Of a DNA stretch of 64,000 bases, positions 1-13,006 are shown piece by piece. Source of the stretch: Mycobacterium palustre (GTDB taxonomy: Bacteria; Actinomycetota; Actinomycetes; Mycobacteriales; Mycobacteriaceae); assembly GCF_002101785.1 (NCBI RefSeq), contig NZ_LQPJ01000090.1, forward strand, positions 1-64,000, in the 5' to 3' direction. The notes beneath the pieces are model-generated. The model worked only from the letters and a program-made list of their open reading frames with translations, did not search any database and was not told where the DNA came from. The first letter of the stretch is position 1; each line of letters starts with the position of its first letter. A program made the translations under genes and the position numbers.

Positions 1-102
1 GGGCGGGGCACCGTAGCCGGGCGGCGGCGGGTAGCCCGGTGGATTGTGCTGTCCCCCACGGGGGTCGGCCGGAGTGCCTGGATATTCCGGAGGCTGGCTC
101 AT
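1..102 (-). CDS. Proline/glycine-rich membrane protein, N-terminal fragment (Rv2560-like)
   Basis: The gene runs off the left edge; only the first 34 codons are present, from ATG at 102 reading leftward. The visible peptide is rich in Pro, Gly and Tyr (for example GYPPPPGYGAPP), the low-complexity cytoplasmic head typical of mycobacterial Pro/Gly-rich membrane proteins. It is divergent from rarA, as in the Rv2560/Rv2559c pair of M. tuberculosis. The membrane segments expected downstream are outside the window, so the family call rests on composition and neighbourhood. Confidence 0.6.
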   Translation of the reverse strand, partial: MSQPPEYPGTPADPRGGQHNPPGYPPPPGYGAPP

Positions 103-196
103 GTCCGTCCTAGCTGTGTGCTTCAAACATGACGAAGGGGACGCACCGATGTAGACAACCTGGAACTTAGCAAAGATGGGTTGGACATGCGCGGAT

Positions 197-202
197 TAAT
201 AT
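197..202 (+). promoter_or_regulatory. -10 hexamer for leaderless rarA
   Basis: TAATAT fits TANNNT and lies 6 nt before the GTG at 209, so transcription would begin at or next to the start codon. No Shine-Dalgarno sequence precedes the GTG. Confidence 0.5.
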
Positions 203-208
203 CGTCGC

Positions 209-1567
209 GTGTCCGACGGTCTGTTCGACCTGCCCGGCGCGGCGCCGGCAACCGGCCGCGACCCGGGTGTCCCGGCCGGCGCGCCGCTGGCCGTGCGGAT
301 GCGGCCGGCCTCCCTGGACGAGGTGGTCGGCCAGGACCATTTGCTGGGACCCGGCTCGCCGCTGCGCCGGCTGGTCGAGGGCTCCGGCGTCGCCTCGGTC
401 ATCCTGTACGGGCCGCCGGGCAGCGGGAAGACGACCCTGGCCGCGCTGATCTCGCAGGCGACCGGACGCCGGTTCGAGGCGCTGTCGGCGCTGTCGGCCG
501 GCGTCAAGGACGTGCGCGCGGTCATCGACCAGGCGCGGCGGGCGCTGCTTTCCGGCGAGCAGACCGTGCTGTTCATCGACGAGGTGCACCGGTTCTCCAA
601 GACCCAGCAGGACGCCCTGCTCTCGGCGGTGGAGAACCGGGTGGTGCTGCTGGTGGCGGCGACCACCGAGAACCCGTCGTTCTCCGTGGTGGCGCCGCTG
701 CTGTCGCGGTCGATGATTTTGCAGCTGCGCGCGCTGAGCGCCGACGACATCCGTGCGGTGGTGCGCCGGGCCATCGACGACCCCCGCGGCCTGGGCGGGC
801 GGGTCGCGGTGGCGCCCGAGGCCGTCGACCTGCTGGTGCGGCTGGCGGCCGGCGACGCGCGGCGCGCGCTGACCGCGCTGGAGGTGGCTTCCGAAGCGGT
901 AGGGGCAGCGGTGGGGGCGGGCGGTGAGGTCGGCGTCGAGACCATCGAGCAATCGCTGGACGAGGCCGCGGTGCGCTACGACCGCGACGGCGACCAGCAC
1001 TACGACGTCATCAGCGCGTTCATCAAGTCGGTGCGCGGCTCGGACGTCGACGCCGCGCTGCACTACCTGGCCCGAATGCTGGTCGCCGGGGAGGACCCGC
1101 GGTTCGTCGCGCGCCGGCTGATGATCCTGGCCAGCGAGGACATCGGCATGGCCGACCCGACGGCGCTGCAGACGGCCGTCGCCGCCGCCCAGACCGTGGC
1201 GCTGATCGGCATGCCCGAGGCCCAGCTGACGCTGGCGCACGCCACCATCCACCTGGCCACCGCGCCCAAGTCGAACGCGGTCACCACCGCGCTGGCGGCG
1301 GCGATGGGCGACATCAAGGCGGGCAAGGCCGGGCTGGTGCCGCCGCACCTGCGCGACGGGCACTACTCCGGCGCCGCGGCGCTGGGCAACGCGCAGGGCT
1401 ACAGGTACTCCCACGACGACCCGGACGGCGTTGTGCCGCAACAGTATCCGCCGGACGAGCTCGTCGGTGTGGACTACTATCGCCCGACCGGCCGCGGCTT
1501 CGAACGGGACATGGCGGGCCGGTTGGACCGGCTGCGCGCGATCATCCGCAGGAAGGGGCGCCCGTGA
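209..1567 (+). CDS. rarA: Replication-associated recombination protein A (RarA/MgsA AAA+ ATPase)
   Basis: A 452-residue clamp-loader-like AAA+ ATPase of the RarA/MgsA/WRNIP1 family, which acts at stalled replication forks. Walker A GPPGSGKT is at residues 68-75 and Walker B FIDEVH at about 122-127, followed by the AATTENPSF sensor region. The C-terminal half ([18 protein letters not shown], then [14 protein letters not shown] sequence) is the RarA tetramerisation domain. The length equals that of M. tuberculosis Rv2559c. The GTG start is supported by a -10 hexamer 6 nt upstream. The gene overlaps the next one by 4 nt, which suggests translational coupling. Confidence 0.93.
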   Translation: MSDGLFDLPGAAPATGRDPGVPAGAPLAVRMRPASLDEVVGQDHLLGPGSPLRRLVEGSGVASVILYGPPGSGKTTLAALISQATGRRFEALSALSAGVKDVRAVIDQARRALLSGEQTVLFIDEVHRFSKTQQDALLSAVENRVVLLVAATTENPSFSVVAPLLSRSMILQLRALSADDIRAVVRRAIDDPRGLGGRVAVAPEAVDLLVRLAAGDARRALTALEVASEAVGAAVGAGGEVGVETIEQSLDEAAVRYDRDGDQHYDVISAFIKSVRGSDVDAALHYLARMLVAGEDPRFVARRLMILASEDIGMADPTALQTAVAAAQTVALIGMPEAQLTLAHATIHLATAPKSNAVTTALAAAMGDIKAGKAGLVPPHLRDGHYSGAAALGNAQGYRYSHDDPDGVVPQQYPPDELVGVDYYRPTGRGFERDMAGRLDRLRAIIRRKGRP

Positions 1568-1899
1568 AGACCTTCACCGACGAGGAGATGGGCGCGTTGC
1601 TGCCCACCGCCAAGGAATACAGCGTGGTGATCCTCAAGCGCGGCCCCAGGTTCGGCGACGAGTCGTCGCCCGGGATCATCTGGGAGCACGGGCGGCGCAA
1701 CTTTTCGCTGCGCGACGACGGCGTGCTGGCGGTGGTGCTGCCGGTGACCGACGAATCCGACGTGTGCGGCGTCGGGGTGTTCGCGGCGACCGTCGAGGAC
1801 ACCACAGCGCTGATGGACGGCGACCCCGGGGTGGCGGCGGGGGTGTTCACCTACCAGGTGCACCCGTGCCGCGGCTTCCCCGGGGACGCCTTGCCCTGA
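1564..1899 (+). CDS. Small YCII-like conserved protein
   Basis: A 111-residue soluble protein whose ATG lies inside the end of rarA (ATGA overlap). Its C-terminal half ([18 protein letters not shown] followed by [16 protein letters not shown]) has the pattern of YCII/DABB ferredoxin-like domains: a helix spaced by DP and a final beta strand. No catalytic residues can be assigned. Co-transcription with rarA is likely, but a functional link is not evident. It ends 17 nt from the convergent gene. Confidence 0.7.
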   Translation: MKTFTDEEMGALLPTAKEYSVVILKRGPRFGDESSPGIIWEHGRRNFSLRDDGVLAVVLPVTDESDVCGVGVFAATVEDTTALMDGDPGVAAGVFTYQVHPCRGFPGDALP

Positions 1900-1916
1900 G
1901 CCGCCCTACGCGGCTC

Positions 1917-2540
1917 TCAGACCAGCTCGGGCACCCGCAGCCGCGCGATCGCCAGCTCGAACTCGGCCACGTCGATCACCTCGGCGCCCAGGTCCCGCAC
2001 CCTGCGGCTGCGCAGCTCGGTGGCCTTGTCGCGGTTGCGCGCCATCGCGTCCATGCTGTCGAACGTCGAGCACGACACCGCCCGCCGGCACGCGGGGTGG
2101 TCGACCATCAGGCTGGCGCTGCAGAACCCGTCGAGCTCCTCCATCTCCGGCAGCACCGAGTGCCGGTAGAAGTCCAGCGATCGGCTCAGCTGATCCGGCA
2201 CCACCTTGAGCCAGGAGGCGCGCACGCACGCCCCGTCGCGCGAGCGGTGATCGCGGTGCAGCAACGCGATGTCCCACTCTTCGACCTTGGCGCTGCCGTC
2301 GAACATCAACGCCGCGCGGTCCCGGACGGGCGCCACCCGCTCGGCGCTGGCGCGCATCGCCTCGATGGTCTCCCAGGCGCTGGTGGCGATGCATCTGCCG
2401 GACTGGCGGTCCACCAACAGCGACAGCCCGACAAACCCGTCCATCTCGGCCAGCGCGGGCATCACGACGTCGCGAACGTGCGCAATGCCGATGTCGACCG
2501 ACAGAGGTTGCGCCTGGATAGTGGTAGAGCGTGCGTACAC
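1917..2540 (-). CDS. Conserved protein with two ABM-like domains (Rv2557/Rv2558 family)
   Basis: About 207 residues containing two similar halves. Each has a run like [19 protein letters not shown] or [19 protein letters not shown] followed by a strand and helix, resembling duplicated antibiotic-biosynthesis-monooxygenase (ferredoxin-like) folds. It closely matches the mycobacterial Rv2557/Rv2558 family, reported as starvation-associated but without a known activity. I chose GTG at 2540 because GAGGGGG lies 6 nt upstream and conservation begins at VYARSTTI. The open frame continues to an ATG at 2654, so a longer form is possible. Confidence 0.8.
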   Translation of the reverse strand: MYARSTTIQAQPLSVDIGIAHVRDVVMPALAEMDGFVGLSLLVDRQSGRCIATSAWETIEAMRASAERVAPVRDRAALMFDGSAKVEEWDIALLHRDHRSRDGACVRASWLKVVPDQLSRSLDFYRHSVLPEMEELDGFCSASLMVDHPACRRAVSCSTFDSMDAMARNRDKATELRSRRVRDLGAEVIDVAEFELAIARLRVPELV

Positions 2541-2685
2541 GATCCACCCCCTCGTTGTCGGGGCAGCGCCCCGGTGGCGCCACCGGTCCACCCAAATACG
2601 TTCCTCCTGCCGATCGGCCCCCGCAATGCCCCCCGGGGGTGTGGCCGGGCTCACAACCGATTGGCCGGTGGCGCTCGCTGCGCCG

Positions 2686-2691
2686 TAGGCT
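2686..2691 (+). promoter_or_regulatory. -10 hexamer for the leaderless YjbQ-family gene
   Basis: TAGGCT (TANNNT) lies exactly 7 nt before GTG 2699. This supports that start over the longer upstream open frame. Confidence 0.5.
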
Positions 2692-2698
2692 TGACCGG

Positions 2699-3100
2699 GT
2701 GCATACCGATGTGCTGGAGGTGGATACCGCCCGTCGCCGCGTCGTCGACCTGACCGATGCGGTGCGCCGGTTCTGTTTCAGCTACGGCGACGGTCTGTGC
2801 AACGTGTTCGTCCCGCACGCGACGGCCGGTGTCGCGATCATCGAGACCGGCGCCGGCTCCGACGACGACCTGGTCGAGACCCTGGAGCGGCTGTTGCCGC
2901 GCGACGACCGCTACCGGCATTCGCACGGCTCCCCGGGGCACGGCGCCGACCACGTGCTGCCGGCGCTCGTGGCGCCGTCGGTCATGGTGCCCGTGGCCAG
3001 CGGCGACCCGCAGCTGGGCACCTGGCAAAGCATCGTGCTGGTCGACCTCAACCGGGACAACCCGCGGCGGTCGGTCCGGCTGAGCTTCCTGGAGGGTTAG
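2699..3100 (+). CDS. YjbQ/UPF0047 family protein (Rv2556c-like)
   Basis: A 133-residue protein of the YjbQ family, small trimeric metal-binding proteins, some members of which have weak thiamine-phosphate-synthase-like activity. The family core is visible: [17 protein letters not shown], the His-rich NH/HGADH segment ([17 protein letters not shown]) and the terminal [14 protein letters not shown]. Histidines in these motifs are the likely metal ligands. The start at GTG 2699 follows a -10 hexamer; GTG 2711 is an alternative. Physiological function is unknown. Confidence 0.87.
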   Translation: MHTDVLEVDTARRRVVDLTDAVRRFCFSYGDGLCNVFVPHATAGVAIIETGAGSDDDLVETLERLLPRDDRYRHSHGSPGHGADHVLPALVAPSVMVPVASGDPQLGTWQSIVLVDLNRDNPRRSVRLSFLEG

Positions 3101-3176
3101 CGGCGGCGCACTGCACCGGCGAATAGGCTGGCAAGGTACGGCGGGGCTGACGGGCTGACGGGAAGAGCGAACAACA

Positions 3177-5900
3177 GTGCAGACACACGAGATCAGGAAG
3201 CGATTCCTCGATCACTTCGTGAAGGCGGGCCACACCGAGGTGCCGAGCGCCTCGGTGATCCTCGACGACCCCAACCTGCTGTTCGTCAACGCCGGCATGG
3301 TTCAGTTCGTGCCGTACTTCTTGGGCCAGCGCACGCCGCCCTACGCCACGGCCACCAGCATCCAAAAGTGCATCCGCACGCCCGACATCGACGAGGTGGG
3401 CATCACCACCCGCCACAACACCTTCTTCCAGATGGCCGGCAACTTCTCGTTCGGCGACTACTTCAAGCGCCGGGCCATCGAGCTGGCCTGGTCGCTGCTG
3501 ACCAACGGCCGCGACGACGGCGGCTACGGCCTGGACCCCGAACGGCTTTGGGCCACGGTCTATTTCGACGACGACGAGGCGTTTGCGCTGTGGCAGGAGG
3601 TCGCCGGGCTGCCGGCCGAGCGGATCCAGCGCCGCGGCATGGAGGACAACTACTGGTCGATGGGCATCCCCGGGCCGTGCGGCCCGTCGTCGGAGATCTA
3701 CTACGACCGCGGCGAGGAGTTCGGCGTGGGCGGCGGCCCGATCGCCAACGAGGACCGCTACATCGAGATCTGGAACCTCGTGTTCATGCAGAACGAGCGC
3801 GGCGAGGGCACCGGCAAGGCCGACTTCGAGATCCTCGGGCCGCTGCCGCGCAAGAACATCGACACCGGCATGGGCGTCGAGCGGGTCGCGTTCATCCTGC
3901 AGGGCGTGCACAACGTCTACGAGACCGACCTGCTGCGGCCCGTCATCGACCTCGTCGCCACGCGCGCCCCGCGCCCCTATGACGTCGGCAACCACTCCGA
4001 CGACGTGCGCTACCGCGTCATCGCCGACCACAGCCGCACCGCGGCCATTTTGATCGGCGACGGCGTCAGCCCCGGCAACGACGGGCGCGGGTACGTGCTG
4101 CGCCGGCTGCTGCGCCGGGTGATCCGCTCGGCCAAGCTGCTGGGCATCGAGGAGCCCATCGTCGGGGACCTGATGGCCACCGTGCGCGACGCGATGGGCC
4201 CGTCGTATCCCGAACTGGTCACCGATTTCGACCGGATCCGGCGGATCGCCGTCGCCGAGGAGACCGCGTTCAACCGCACCCTGTCCTCGGGCTCGAAGCT
4301 GTTCGAGGAGGTCGCCGGGGCCACCAGGGCCGCGGGCGCCGAAGTGGTGTCGGGTTCGGACGCCTTCACGCTGCACGACACCTACGGCTTCCCGATCGAG
4401 CTCACCCTCGAGATGGCCGCCGAGGCCGGGCTGCAGGTCGACGAGGTCGGCTTCCGGGAGCTGATGGCGCAGCAGCGCCGCCGCGCCAAGGCCGACGCCG
4501 CCGCGCGCAAACACGCGCACGCCGACCTGAGCGCCTACCGGGAGCTGGTCGACGCCGGGCCCACCGAGTTCACCGGGTTCGACGAATTGAGCTCCGAGGC
4601 AAGGATTCTCGGCATCTTCGTGGACGGCAAGCGGGTCCCGGTGGTCGCGCACGGCCCGCAACCCGACGGGGGCGGGGGCTACCGGGTTGAGCTGGTGCTG
4701 GACCGCACCCCGCTGTACGCGGAGTCGGGCGGCCAGATCGCCGACGAGGGCACCATCAGCGGCACCGGCGCCAACGAGAGCGCCCGCGCCGCCGTCACCG
4801 ACGTGCAGAAGATCGCCAAAACCCTGTGGGTGCACCGGGTCAACGTGGAGTCCGGGGAGTTCGTGGAGGGCGACACCGTCGTCGCCGCGGTGGACCCCCG
4901 CTGGCGCCGCGGCGCCACCCAGGGCCACTCGGGCACCCACATGGTGCACGCCGCGCTGCGACAGGTGCTGGGCCCCAACGCCGTTCAGGCGGGCTCGCTG
5001 AACCGGCCGGGCTACCTCCGGTTCGACTTCAACTGGCAGGGGCCGCTGACCGAGGAGCAGCGCACCCAGATCGAAGAGGTCACCAACGAGGCCGTGCAGG
5101 CCGACTACGAGGTGCACACCTTCACCGAGCGGCTGGACAAGGCCAAGGCCATGGGGGCGATGGCGCTGTTCGGCGAGAGCTATCCCGACGAGGTGCGCGT
5201 CGTCGAGATCGGCGGCCCGTTCTCGCTGGAGCTGTGCGGCGGCACGCACGTGCACAACTCAGCGCAGATCGGGCCGGTGACGATCCTGGGCGAATCCTCG
5301 ATCGGCTCCGGCGTGCGCCGGGTCGAGGCCTACGTCGGGCTGGAGTCGTTCCGGCACCTGGCCAAGGAGCGCGCCCTGATGGCGGGGCTGGCGTCGTCGC
5401 TGAAGGTGCCCTCCGAGGAGGTGCCCGCCCGGGTGGCCAACCTGGTCGAGCGCCTCAAGGCCGCCGAGAAGGAACTCGAACGCGCCCGGCTGGCGAGCGC
5501 GAGGGCCGCCGCGGCCAACGCCGCCGCCGGCGCCGAGCGGATCGGTAACGTGCGTGTGGTGGCGCAGCGCATGTCCGGCGGGATGACGGCGGGCGACCTG
5601 CGCTCCCTGGTCGGCGACATCCGCGGCAAGCTGGGCGCCGACCCCGCGGTGGTGGCGCTGATCTCGGACAACTCGGGGGGCGACGGCGGCGCCGTGCCGT
5701 ACGCTATCGCCGCCAACGCCGCCGCGCAGGACCTGGGCCTGCGCGCCAACGACCTGGTCAAGCAGCTCGCCGTGGCCGTCGACGGCCGCGGCGGCGGCAA
5801 GGCCGACCTGGCGCAGGGCTCGGGCAAGGATCCGGCCGGCATCGACACGGCACTCGAGGCGCTGCGCTCCGAGATCGCCGCGAGAGCGCGGGTCGGCTGA
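3177..5900 (+). CDS. alaS: Alanyl-tRNA synthetase
   Basis: A 907-residue class II synthetase that charges tRNA-Ala (M. tuberculosis AlaS is about 904). The N-terminal aminoacylation domain begins [13 protein letters not shown] and contains the motif 2 region around [19 protein letters not shown]. The editing domain shows His584 and His588 (HxxxH) plus Cys687 and His691 (CGGTH), the zinc-binding set. A coiled-coil and C-Ala domain follow ([20 protein letters not shown]). The GTG start is used. It heads an alaS-ruvX-mltG-aroE run, as in M. tuberculosis. Confidence 0.98.
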   Translation: MQTHEIRKRFLDHFVKAGHTEVPSASVILDDPNLLFVNAGMVQFVPYFLGQRTPPYATATSIQKCIRTPDIDEVGITTRHNTFFQMAGNFSFGDYFKRRAIELAWSLLTNGRDDGGYGLDPERLWATVYFDDDEAFALWQEVAGLPAERIQRRGMEDNYWSMGIPGPCGPSSEIYYDRGEEFGVGGGPIANEDRYIEIWNLVFMQNERGEGTGKADFEILGPLPRKNIDTGMGVERVAFILQGVHNVYETDLLRPVIDLVATRAPRPYDVGNHSDDVRYRVIADHSRTAAILIGDGVSPGNDGRGYVLRRLLRRVIRSAKLLGIEEPIVGDLMATVRDAMGPSYPELVTDFDRIRRIAVAEETAFNRTLSSGSKLFEEVAGATRAAGAEVVSGSDAFTLHDTYGFPIELTLEMAAEAGLQVDEVGFRELMAQQRRRAKADAAARKHAHADLSAYRELVDAGPTEFTGFDELSSEARILGIFVDGKRVPVVAHGPQPDGGGGYRVELVLDRTPLYAESGGQIADEGTISGTGANESARAAVTDVQKIAKTLWVHRVNVESGEFVEGDTVVAAVDPRWRRGATQGHSGTHMVHAALRQVLGPNAVQAGSLNRPGYLRFDFNWQGPLTEEQRTQIEEVTNEAVQADYEVHTFTERLDKAKAMGAMALFGESYPDEVRVVEIGGPFSLELCGGTHVHNSAQIGPVTILGESSIGSGVRRVEAYVGLESFRHLAKERALMAGLASSLKVPSEEVPARVANLVERLKAAEKELERARLASARAAAANAAAGAERIGNVRVVAQRMSGGMTAGDLRSLVGDIRGKLGADPAVVALISDNSGGDGGAVPYAIAANAAAQDLGLRANDLVKQLAVAVDGRGGGKADLAQGSGKDPAGIDTALEALRSEIAARARVG

Positions 5901-6422
5901 GTGGTCTTGGCACAGCACCGCCTCCCCGACCGGCCCGGCGATCCCGATCAGGACACGCCGGGGCGCGGGCGCCGACGCGGAAGAAGCCTGGGTATAGACG
6001 TCGGCAGCGTGCGCATCGGCGTGGCCGTCAGCGACCCCGACGGCATCCTGGCCACCCCGGTGGAGACGGTGCGCCGGGACCGGTCCGGCAAGCACCTGCG
6101 CCGGCTGGCCGCGCTGGCCGCCGAGCTGGAGGCGGTCGAGGTGGTGGTCGGCCTGCCCCGGACGCTGGCCGACCGCACCGGCCCGTCGGCCCGGGACGCG
6201 ATCGAGGTGGCCGGGGCTTTGGCCGCCCGGATCGCCCCGGTCCCGGTGCGGCTCGCCGACGAGCGGCTGACCACCGTGAGCGCCCAGCGGTCGCTGCGCG
6301 CGGCGGGCGTCAAGGCCAAAGACCAGCGGTCGGTGATCGACCAGGCGGCCGCGGTCGCGATCCTGCAGAGCTGGCTCGACCAGCGGCGCGCGTCGCCGAC
6401 CGGGGGGGTCGCCGATGGTTGA
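5901..6422 (+). CDS. ruvX: RuvX/YqgF pre-16S rRNA nuclease family protein
   Basis: A 173-residue RNase H-fold protein. The first acidic strand is [16 protein letters not shown] at about residues 30-45, followed by [23 protein letters not shown] and the final acidic motif [16 protein letters not shown]. The family processes the 16S rRNA 5' end (YqgF) and was earlier predicted to be a Holliday-junction resolvase. It starts with GTG directly after the alaS stop and ends 8 nt inside mltG, so alaS, ruvX and mltG are probably co-transcribed. Confidence 0.93.
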   Translation: MVLAQHRLPDRPGDPDQDTPGRGRRRGRSLGIDVGSVRIGVAVSDPDGILATPVETVRRDRSGKHLRRLAALAAELEAVEVVVGLPRTLADRTGPSARDAIEVAGALAARIAPVPVRLADERLTTVSAQRSLRAAGVKAKDQRSVIDQAAAVAILQSWLDQRRASPTGGVADG

Positions 6423-7659
6423 CAGCGCGAGGGGCCAGCGGGCCGAGCCCGAGGCCGTCGGGCCGCCCCGGCGCCGGACGAGCCGGGTCGCCCGCAACCG
6501 GGTGGAACAACGCAAGCGGCGCAAGCGCCTCGCCCGCCGGATCGTGCTCGCGCTGCTCGTCGTGATCGTGGTCGTCGTCGTGTTCGTCGGCACCAGGCTG
6601 TGGCACACGGTGTTCGGCTCGGGCGACGACTACACCGGCGGCGGCAAGCGCGACGTCGTGATCCAGATCCAGGCCGGCGACTCCACCACGATGGTCGGGG
6701 AGACGCTGCACAACCAGGGCGTGGTCGCCACGGTGCGGGCGTTCGTCAACGCCGCGCACGGCAACTCCGCGATCAACTCGATCCAGCCGGGCTTCTACCG
6801 GATGCGCACCGAGATCCCGGCCGCCAACGCCGTGGCGCGGCTGACCGACCCGAGCAGCCGGGTGGGCCGCCTGGTGATCCCGGAGGGCCGCCAGCTCGAC
6901 GACACCACCGACATGAAGACCAACGTCCGCAACCCGGGCATCCTGACGCTGATCTCCAGGGCCACCTGCGTGGACCTCGACGGCAACCGGCGCTGCGTCT
7001 CGGTCGACGACCTGCGCGCGGCGGCCTCCAGCGTGACCCCGCAGGCGCTGGCGGTGCCGCCGTGGGCCGTCGAGCCGGTCACCGAGCTGGGCAAGGACCA
7101 CCGCCGGATCGAGGGCCTGATCGCGCCGGGGACGTTCAACGTCGATCCCTCGGCGTCGGCCGAAAGCATCCTGGCCAGCCTGATCGGCGCGGGCGCCGTC
7201 GAGTACACGAAGTCGGGCCTGCTGGACTCGGCGCAGGCGATGGGGCTGTCGCCCTACGACATCCTGGTGGTGGCGTCGCTGGTGCAGCAGGAATCCAACA
7301 CGCAGGACTTCGCCAAGGTGGCGCAGGTCATCTACAACCGCCTGCACGCCCACCACACGCTGGAATTCGACTCGACGGTCAACTACCCGCTGGACCGCCG
7401 CGAGGTCGCCACCACCGACGCCGACCGCGCCCAGAAGACGCCGTGGAACACCTACGTCTCCCAGGGGCTGCCGGCCACCGCGATCTGTTCGCCCGGCGTC
7501 GACGCGCTGCGCGCGGCCGAGCACCCCGAGCCGGGCGACTGGCTGTACTTCGTCACCATCGACGGCCAGGGCACGACGCTGTTCACCAAGGATTATCAGC
7601 AGCATTTGGCCAACATCGAGCTGGCTAAGCGCAACGGTGTCCTCGACAGCACGCGCTGA
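6415..7659 (+). CDS. mltG: Endolytic murein transglycosylase MltG (YceG family)
   Basis: A 414-residue inner-membrane lytic transglycosylase that cleaves nascent peptidoglycan and sets glycan strand length. A basic N-terminal cytoplasmic segment ([16 protein letters not shown]) precedes one transmembrane helix at about 38-60. The periplasmic part has a LysM-like region ([17 protein letters not shown]) and the YceG core. The motif ASLVQQESN carries the catalytic Glu, and the family end [20 protein letters not shown] is intact. The product is M. tuberculosis Rv2553c-like in length. Its last 23 nt overlap aroE. Confidence 0.94.
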   Translation: MVDSARGQRAEPEAVGPPRRRTSRVARNRVEQRKRRKRLARRIVLALLVVIVVVVVFVGTRLWHTVFGSGDDYTGGGKRDVVIQIQAGDSTTMVGETLHNQGVVATVRAFVNAAHGNSAINSIQPGFYRMRTEIPAANAVARLTDPSSRVGRLVIPEGRQLDDTTDMKTNVRNPGILTLISRATCVDLDGNRRCVSVDDLRAAASSVTPQALAVPPWAVEPVTELGKDHRRIEGLIAPGTFNVDPSASAESILASLIGAGAVEYTKSGLLDSAQAMGLSPYDILVVASLVQQESNTQDFAKVAQVIYNRLHAHHTLEFDSTVNYPLDRREVATTDADRAQKTPWNTYVSQGLPATAICSPGVDALRAAEHPEPGDWLYFVTIDGQGTTLFTKDYQQHLANIELAKRNGVLDSTR

Positions 7660-8473
7660 ACAGGGGGCCCGGAAAGCCGCCGTCCTCGGCTCGCCGGTCG
7701 CCCATTCGCGTTCCCCGCAGCTGCACCTTGCCGCCTACCGCGCGCTGGGCCTGCGCGGCTGGACCTACGAGCGCATCGAGTGCGGCGCCGCGGAGCTGCC
7801 CGGCGTGGTCGGCGGCTTCGGCCCCGAGTGGGTCGGGGTGTCGGTGACCGCGCCCGGCAAGTTCGCCGCCCTGCGCTTCGCCGACGAGCGCACCGAGCGC
7901 GCCGAGCTGGTCGGCTCGGCCAACACCCTGGTGCGCACGCCGGGCGGGTGGCGGGCCGACAACACCGACGTCGACGGGGTCGCCGGCGCCGTGGGGCCGA
8001 TGATCGGCGCCTCGGGATGGGCGCTGGTCTGTGGATCGGGCGGCACCGCCCCGGCGGCCGTCGCCGGGCTGGCCCGGCTCGGGGTCGGCGGCGTCACGGT
8101 GGTGGCGCGCGACGCGGCGAAGGCGGCCCGGCTGATCGAGCTGGGCGAGCGGGTCGGGGTGGCGACGCGGTTCTGCGACCTGGACGCCGGCGGGCTGGCC
8201 GACGAGGTGGCGGCCGCCGAGGTGCTGGTCAACACGATCCCGGCCGACGTGGCGGCGCGGTACGCGGGCGCGTTCGCCGCGATCCCGGTGCTGCTGGACG
8301 CCGTCTACGACCCCTGGCCCACGCCGCTGGCCGCCGCGGTGGCCGCCGCGGGCGGCCGGGTGATCAGCGGCCTGCAGATGCTGCTGCACCAGGCGTTCGC
8401 GCAGGTGGAGCAGTTCACCGGGATGCCCGCGCCGCGAGCGGCGATGGAGGCGGCGCTGGCGGCGCTGGATTAA
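7637..8473 (+). CDS. aroE: Shikimate 5-dehydrogenase
   Basis: A 278-residue NADP-dependent reductase converting 3-dehydroshikimate to shikimate. GSPVAHSRSP carries the shikimate-binding serines. SVTAPGKFAAL carries the catalytic Lys, although the usual VTxPxK reads VTAPGK. NTDVDG is present, and the NADP-binding region is degenerate (GSGGTAPAAVAGL rather than GAGGAxxA). The GTG start lies inside mltG. It is physically separate from the aroC-aroK-aroB-aroQ cluster 600 bp downstream, but the two are in the same orientation. Confidence 0.93.
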   Translation: MSSTARAEQGARKAAVLGSPVAHSRSPQLHLAAYRALGLRGWTYERIECGAAELPGVVGGFGPEWVGVSVTAPGKFAALRFADERTERAELVGSANTLVRTPGGWRADNTDVDGVAGAVGPMIGASGWALVCGSGGTAPAAVAGLARLGVGGVTVVARDAAKAARLIELGERVGVATRFCDLDAGGLADEVAAAEVLVNTIPADVAARYAGAFAAIPVLLDAVYDPWPTPLAAAVAAAGGRVISGLQMLLHQAFAQVEQFTGMPAPRAAMEAALAALD

Positions 8474-8483
8474 CGTCCCTCGG

Positions 8484-8906
8484 GTGCGGGTGACGGCGGC
8501 GGCGATGGTGGCCGCCTGGTTGGTGGCGTGCAGCTGCTGCGACATCCGGCGGCGCCGGCTGCCCAACCTGCTGACGCTGCCCGGGGCCGGCGTGATCCTG
8601 CTGGTCGCCGCGTGCGCCGGGCGCGGCGCGCCGGCGTCGGCCGGGGCCGCGGCATTGACCGGGCTGTATCTGCTGGTGCATCTGATCGCGCCGGCCGGGA
8701 TGGGCGCCGGCGACGTGAAGCTGGCGATCGGCCTGGGCGCGCTGGCCGGCTGTTTCGGCGCCGCGGCGTGGTTCGCCGCGGCCCTGGCCGCGCCGCTGCT
8801 GACGGCGCTGTGGGGTGCGGCCGCGGCGGTGCGGGGCGTCGCCGCGGTGCCCCACGGGCCGTCGATGTGCCTGGCCACCGCGGTCGCGGTGGCGCTGCTC
8901 GGGTGA
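8484..8906 (+). CDS. Prepilin peptidase-like A24 membrane protease (Rv2551c-like)
   Basis: A 140-residue integral membrane aspartyl protease with four to five predicted helices. Both family aspartates are visible: one in [13 protein letters not shown] near residue 20, and the GxGD motif in [10 protein letters not shown] near residue 73. It lacks the N-terminal methyltransferase domain and zinc cysteines of classical PilD enzymes, as expected for the short actinobacterial TadV-like forms. It starts 10 nt after aroE. No pilin or secretion genes are present nearby, so the substrate is unknown. Confidence 0.85.
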   Translation: MRVTAAAMVAAWLVACSCCDIRRRRLPNLLTLPGAGVILLVAACAGRGAPASAGAAALTGLYLLVHLIAPAGMGAGDVKLAIGLGALAGCFGAAAWFAAALAAPLLTALWGAAAAVRGVAAVPHGPSMCLATAVAVALLG

Positions 8907-8923
8907 GCGCGTCGAGCGCGCCC

Positions 8924-8957
8924 GGCTTCGGCACGGTTCGACGGCACGGTCGAAGCC
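8924..8957 (+). terminator. Candidate hairpin after the prepilin peptidase gene
   Basis: A perfect 7-bp stem (GGCTTCG at 8924-8930 with CGAAGCC at 8951-8957) encloses a 20-nt loop. There is no T-run, so it is at best a weak or factor-assisted terminator in the 125-bp gap before aroC. Confidence 0.25.
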
Positions 8958-9031
8958 ATGGTCGAATCGCAAACGCCCCCGCCAGCCGCACCGTGGCGAG
9001 GCCAGGCCGGACATCGTGGGAGAATAGCCGG

Positions 9032-11852
<2,821 letters not shown>

Positions 11853-12287
11853 ATGACCGCCACGGTGCACGTCGTCAACGGCCCCAACCTGGGCCGGCTG
11901 GGCCTGCGCGAACCCGACGTCTACGGTCACACCACCCACGATCAGCTGGCCGCCCTGATCGAGCGGGAAGCCAGCGCCCTCGGACTCAAAGCCGTTGTGC
12001 GGCAAAGCGATAGCGAAGCGCAGCTGCTGGACTGGATCCACGCCGCGGCCGACGCCGGGGAACCGGTGATCCTCAACGCCGGCGGCCTCACCCACACCTC
12101 GGTCGCGCTGCGCGACGCCTGCGCCGAGCTGAGCGCCCCGCTGATCGAGGTGCACATCTCCAATGTGCATGCGCGTGAGGAGTTTCGGCGGCACTCCTAC
12201 ATCAGCCCGGTCGCGACGGGGGTGATCGTCGGGCTCGGGATCCAGGGCTACGTGCTGGCCCTGCGGTATCTGGCGTTGGAGGGCTAA
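11853..12287 (+). CDS. aroQ: Type II 3-dehydroquinate dehydratase
   Basis: A 144-residue type II dehydroquinase (aroD in M. tuberculosis) that forms 3-dehydroshikimate. [17 protein letters not shown] carries the catalytic Arg and Tyr, [15 protein letters not shown] the substrate-binding residues, and [14 protein letters not shown] the conserved His/Arg loop. It closes the aroC-K-B-Q unit. Its stop overlaps the stop of the convergent membrane-protein gene by 4 nt. Confidence 0.97.
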   Translation: MTATVHVVNGPNLGRLGLREPDVYGHTTHDQLAALIEREASALGLKAVVRQSDSEAQLLDWIHAAADAGEPVILNAGGLTHTSVALRDACAELSAPLIEVHISNVHAREEFRRHSYISPVATGVIVGLGIQGYVLALRYLALEG

Positions 12288-12973
12288 CCCTGCTCCGGCC
12301 CCGGCTTGCCGTGCCGGGCGTCGGTGTCGGTGCGGATCACCTCGGTCTTGGCGTCGTCGCCGCGCGTCGGGATCGTCTCGGTGGGCGCGTCGGCGCCCCG
12401 ATCGGCGACCGCGACCGCCGACGGGCGTTCCTCGGTGCGCGCCTCGGGCGACGCCTGCGTCGGTATCTCGCCGGTCGGCGCGTCGTCGCCGCGGACGGCG
12501 GAGAAGACGTCGGTGTCGGCGCGCTCCTCGTCGTCGCCGGCCCGCCGCGGCGGGGGATTGCGGTCGATGCGCCAGCGGCCGAAGGCCACGCCGATCACCG
12601 CCGGCACGAAGACGATCAGCGCGGTGAACGCCGCGAACGTGGTCAGCTCGTTGAGCAGGCCGCCGGTGTAGATGTCCTTGTAGACCAGCGCGAGCAGCCA
12701 CGCGACCGCGCCGCTGAGGATCCCCGCCAGCAGCCCGGCCAGCAGCCAGGTCATCGCCAGGTCCTCCCGGCGGTCCGGGTCGGGCTGGGCCTTGGCGTCC
12801 GCCCGGCCGTCCAGCACCCCCCACACGACGACGCCGGCGATGAACAACAGCAGCAGCACGATGCTGATCAGCCCGGCCTGGGTCTGCCACGCGTTGATCA
12901 GTGCTCCCTGAAACACTCGGACGACGACCATGGCGGCCGCATACACCAGTCCGCGCAGCATCCAGTTCCTCAT
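12284..12973 (-). CDS. Integral membrane protein with charged tail (Rv2536-like)
   Basis: A 229-residue B-type membrane protein. Four hydrophobic segments lie roughly at 5-25, 32-54, 70-93 and 105-128, followed by a hydrophilic tail of about 90 residues. The tail holds repeated Thr-rich elements ([22 protein letters not shown]) that might be phosphorylation sites. It occupies the Rv2536 position between aroQ and pepQ. Function is unknown. The ATG at 12973 has a TANNNT hexamer 8 nt upstream and no clear Shine-Dalgarno sequence. Confidence 0.78.
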   Translation of the reverse strand: MRNWMLRGLVYAAAMVVVRVFQGALINAWQTQAGLISIVLLLLFIAGVVVWGVLDGRADAKAQPDPDRREDLAMTWLLAGLLAGILSGAVAWLLALVYKDIYTGGLLNELTTFAAFTALIVFVPAVIGVAFGRWRIDRNPPPRRAGDDEERADTDVFSAVRGDDAPTGEIPTQASPEARTEERPSAVAVADRGADAPTETIPTRGDDAKTEVIRTDTDARHGKPGPEQG

Positions 12974-12981
12974 GAGGCAAA

Positions 12982-12998
12982 AGCGTAGCGAGTACCGT
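12982..12998. promoter_or_regulatory. Back-to-back -10 hexamers for the Rv2536-like gene and pepQ
   Basis: On the minus strand TACGCT (12987-12982) lies 8 nt before the ATG at 12973. On the plus strand TACCGT (12993-12998) lies 8 nt before GTG 13007. The two hexamers are 5 bp apart, so both genes look leaderless and RNA polymerase could occupy only one promoter at a time. Confidence 0.45.
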
Positions 12999-13006
12999 CA
13001 AGGGTC

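Noticed and set aside
3048..5255. A 735-codon open frame antisense to alaS
   Set aside because: It is a high-GC shadow of a clearly recognised gene, with low-complexity Val/Gly/His-rich translation and no recognisable domain.
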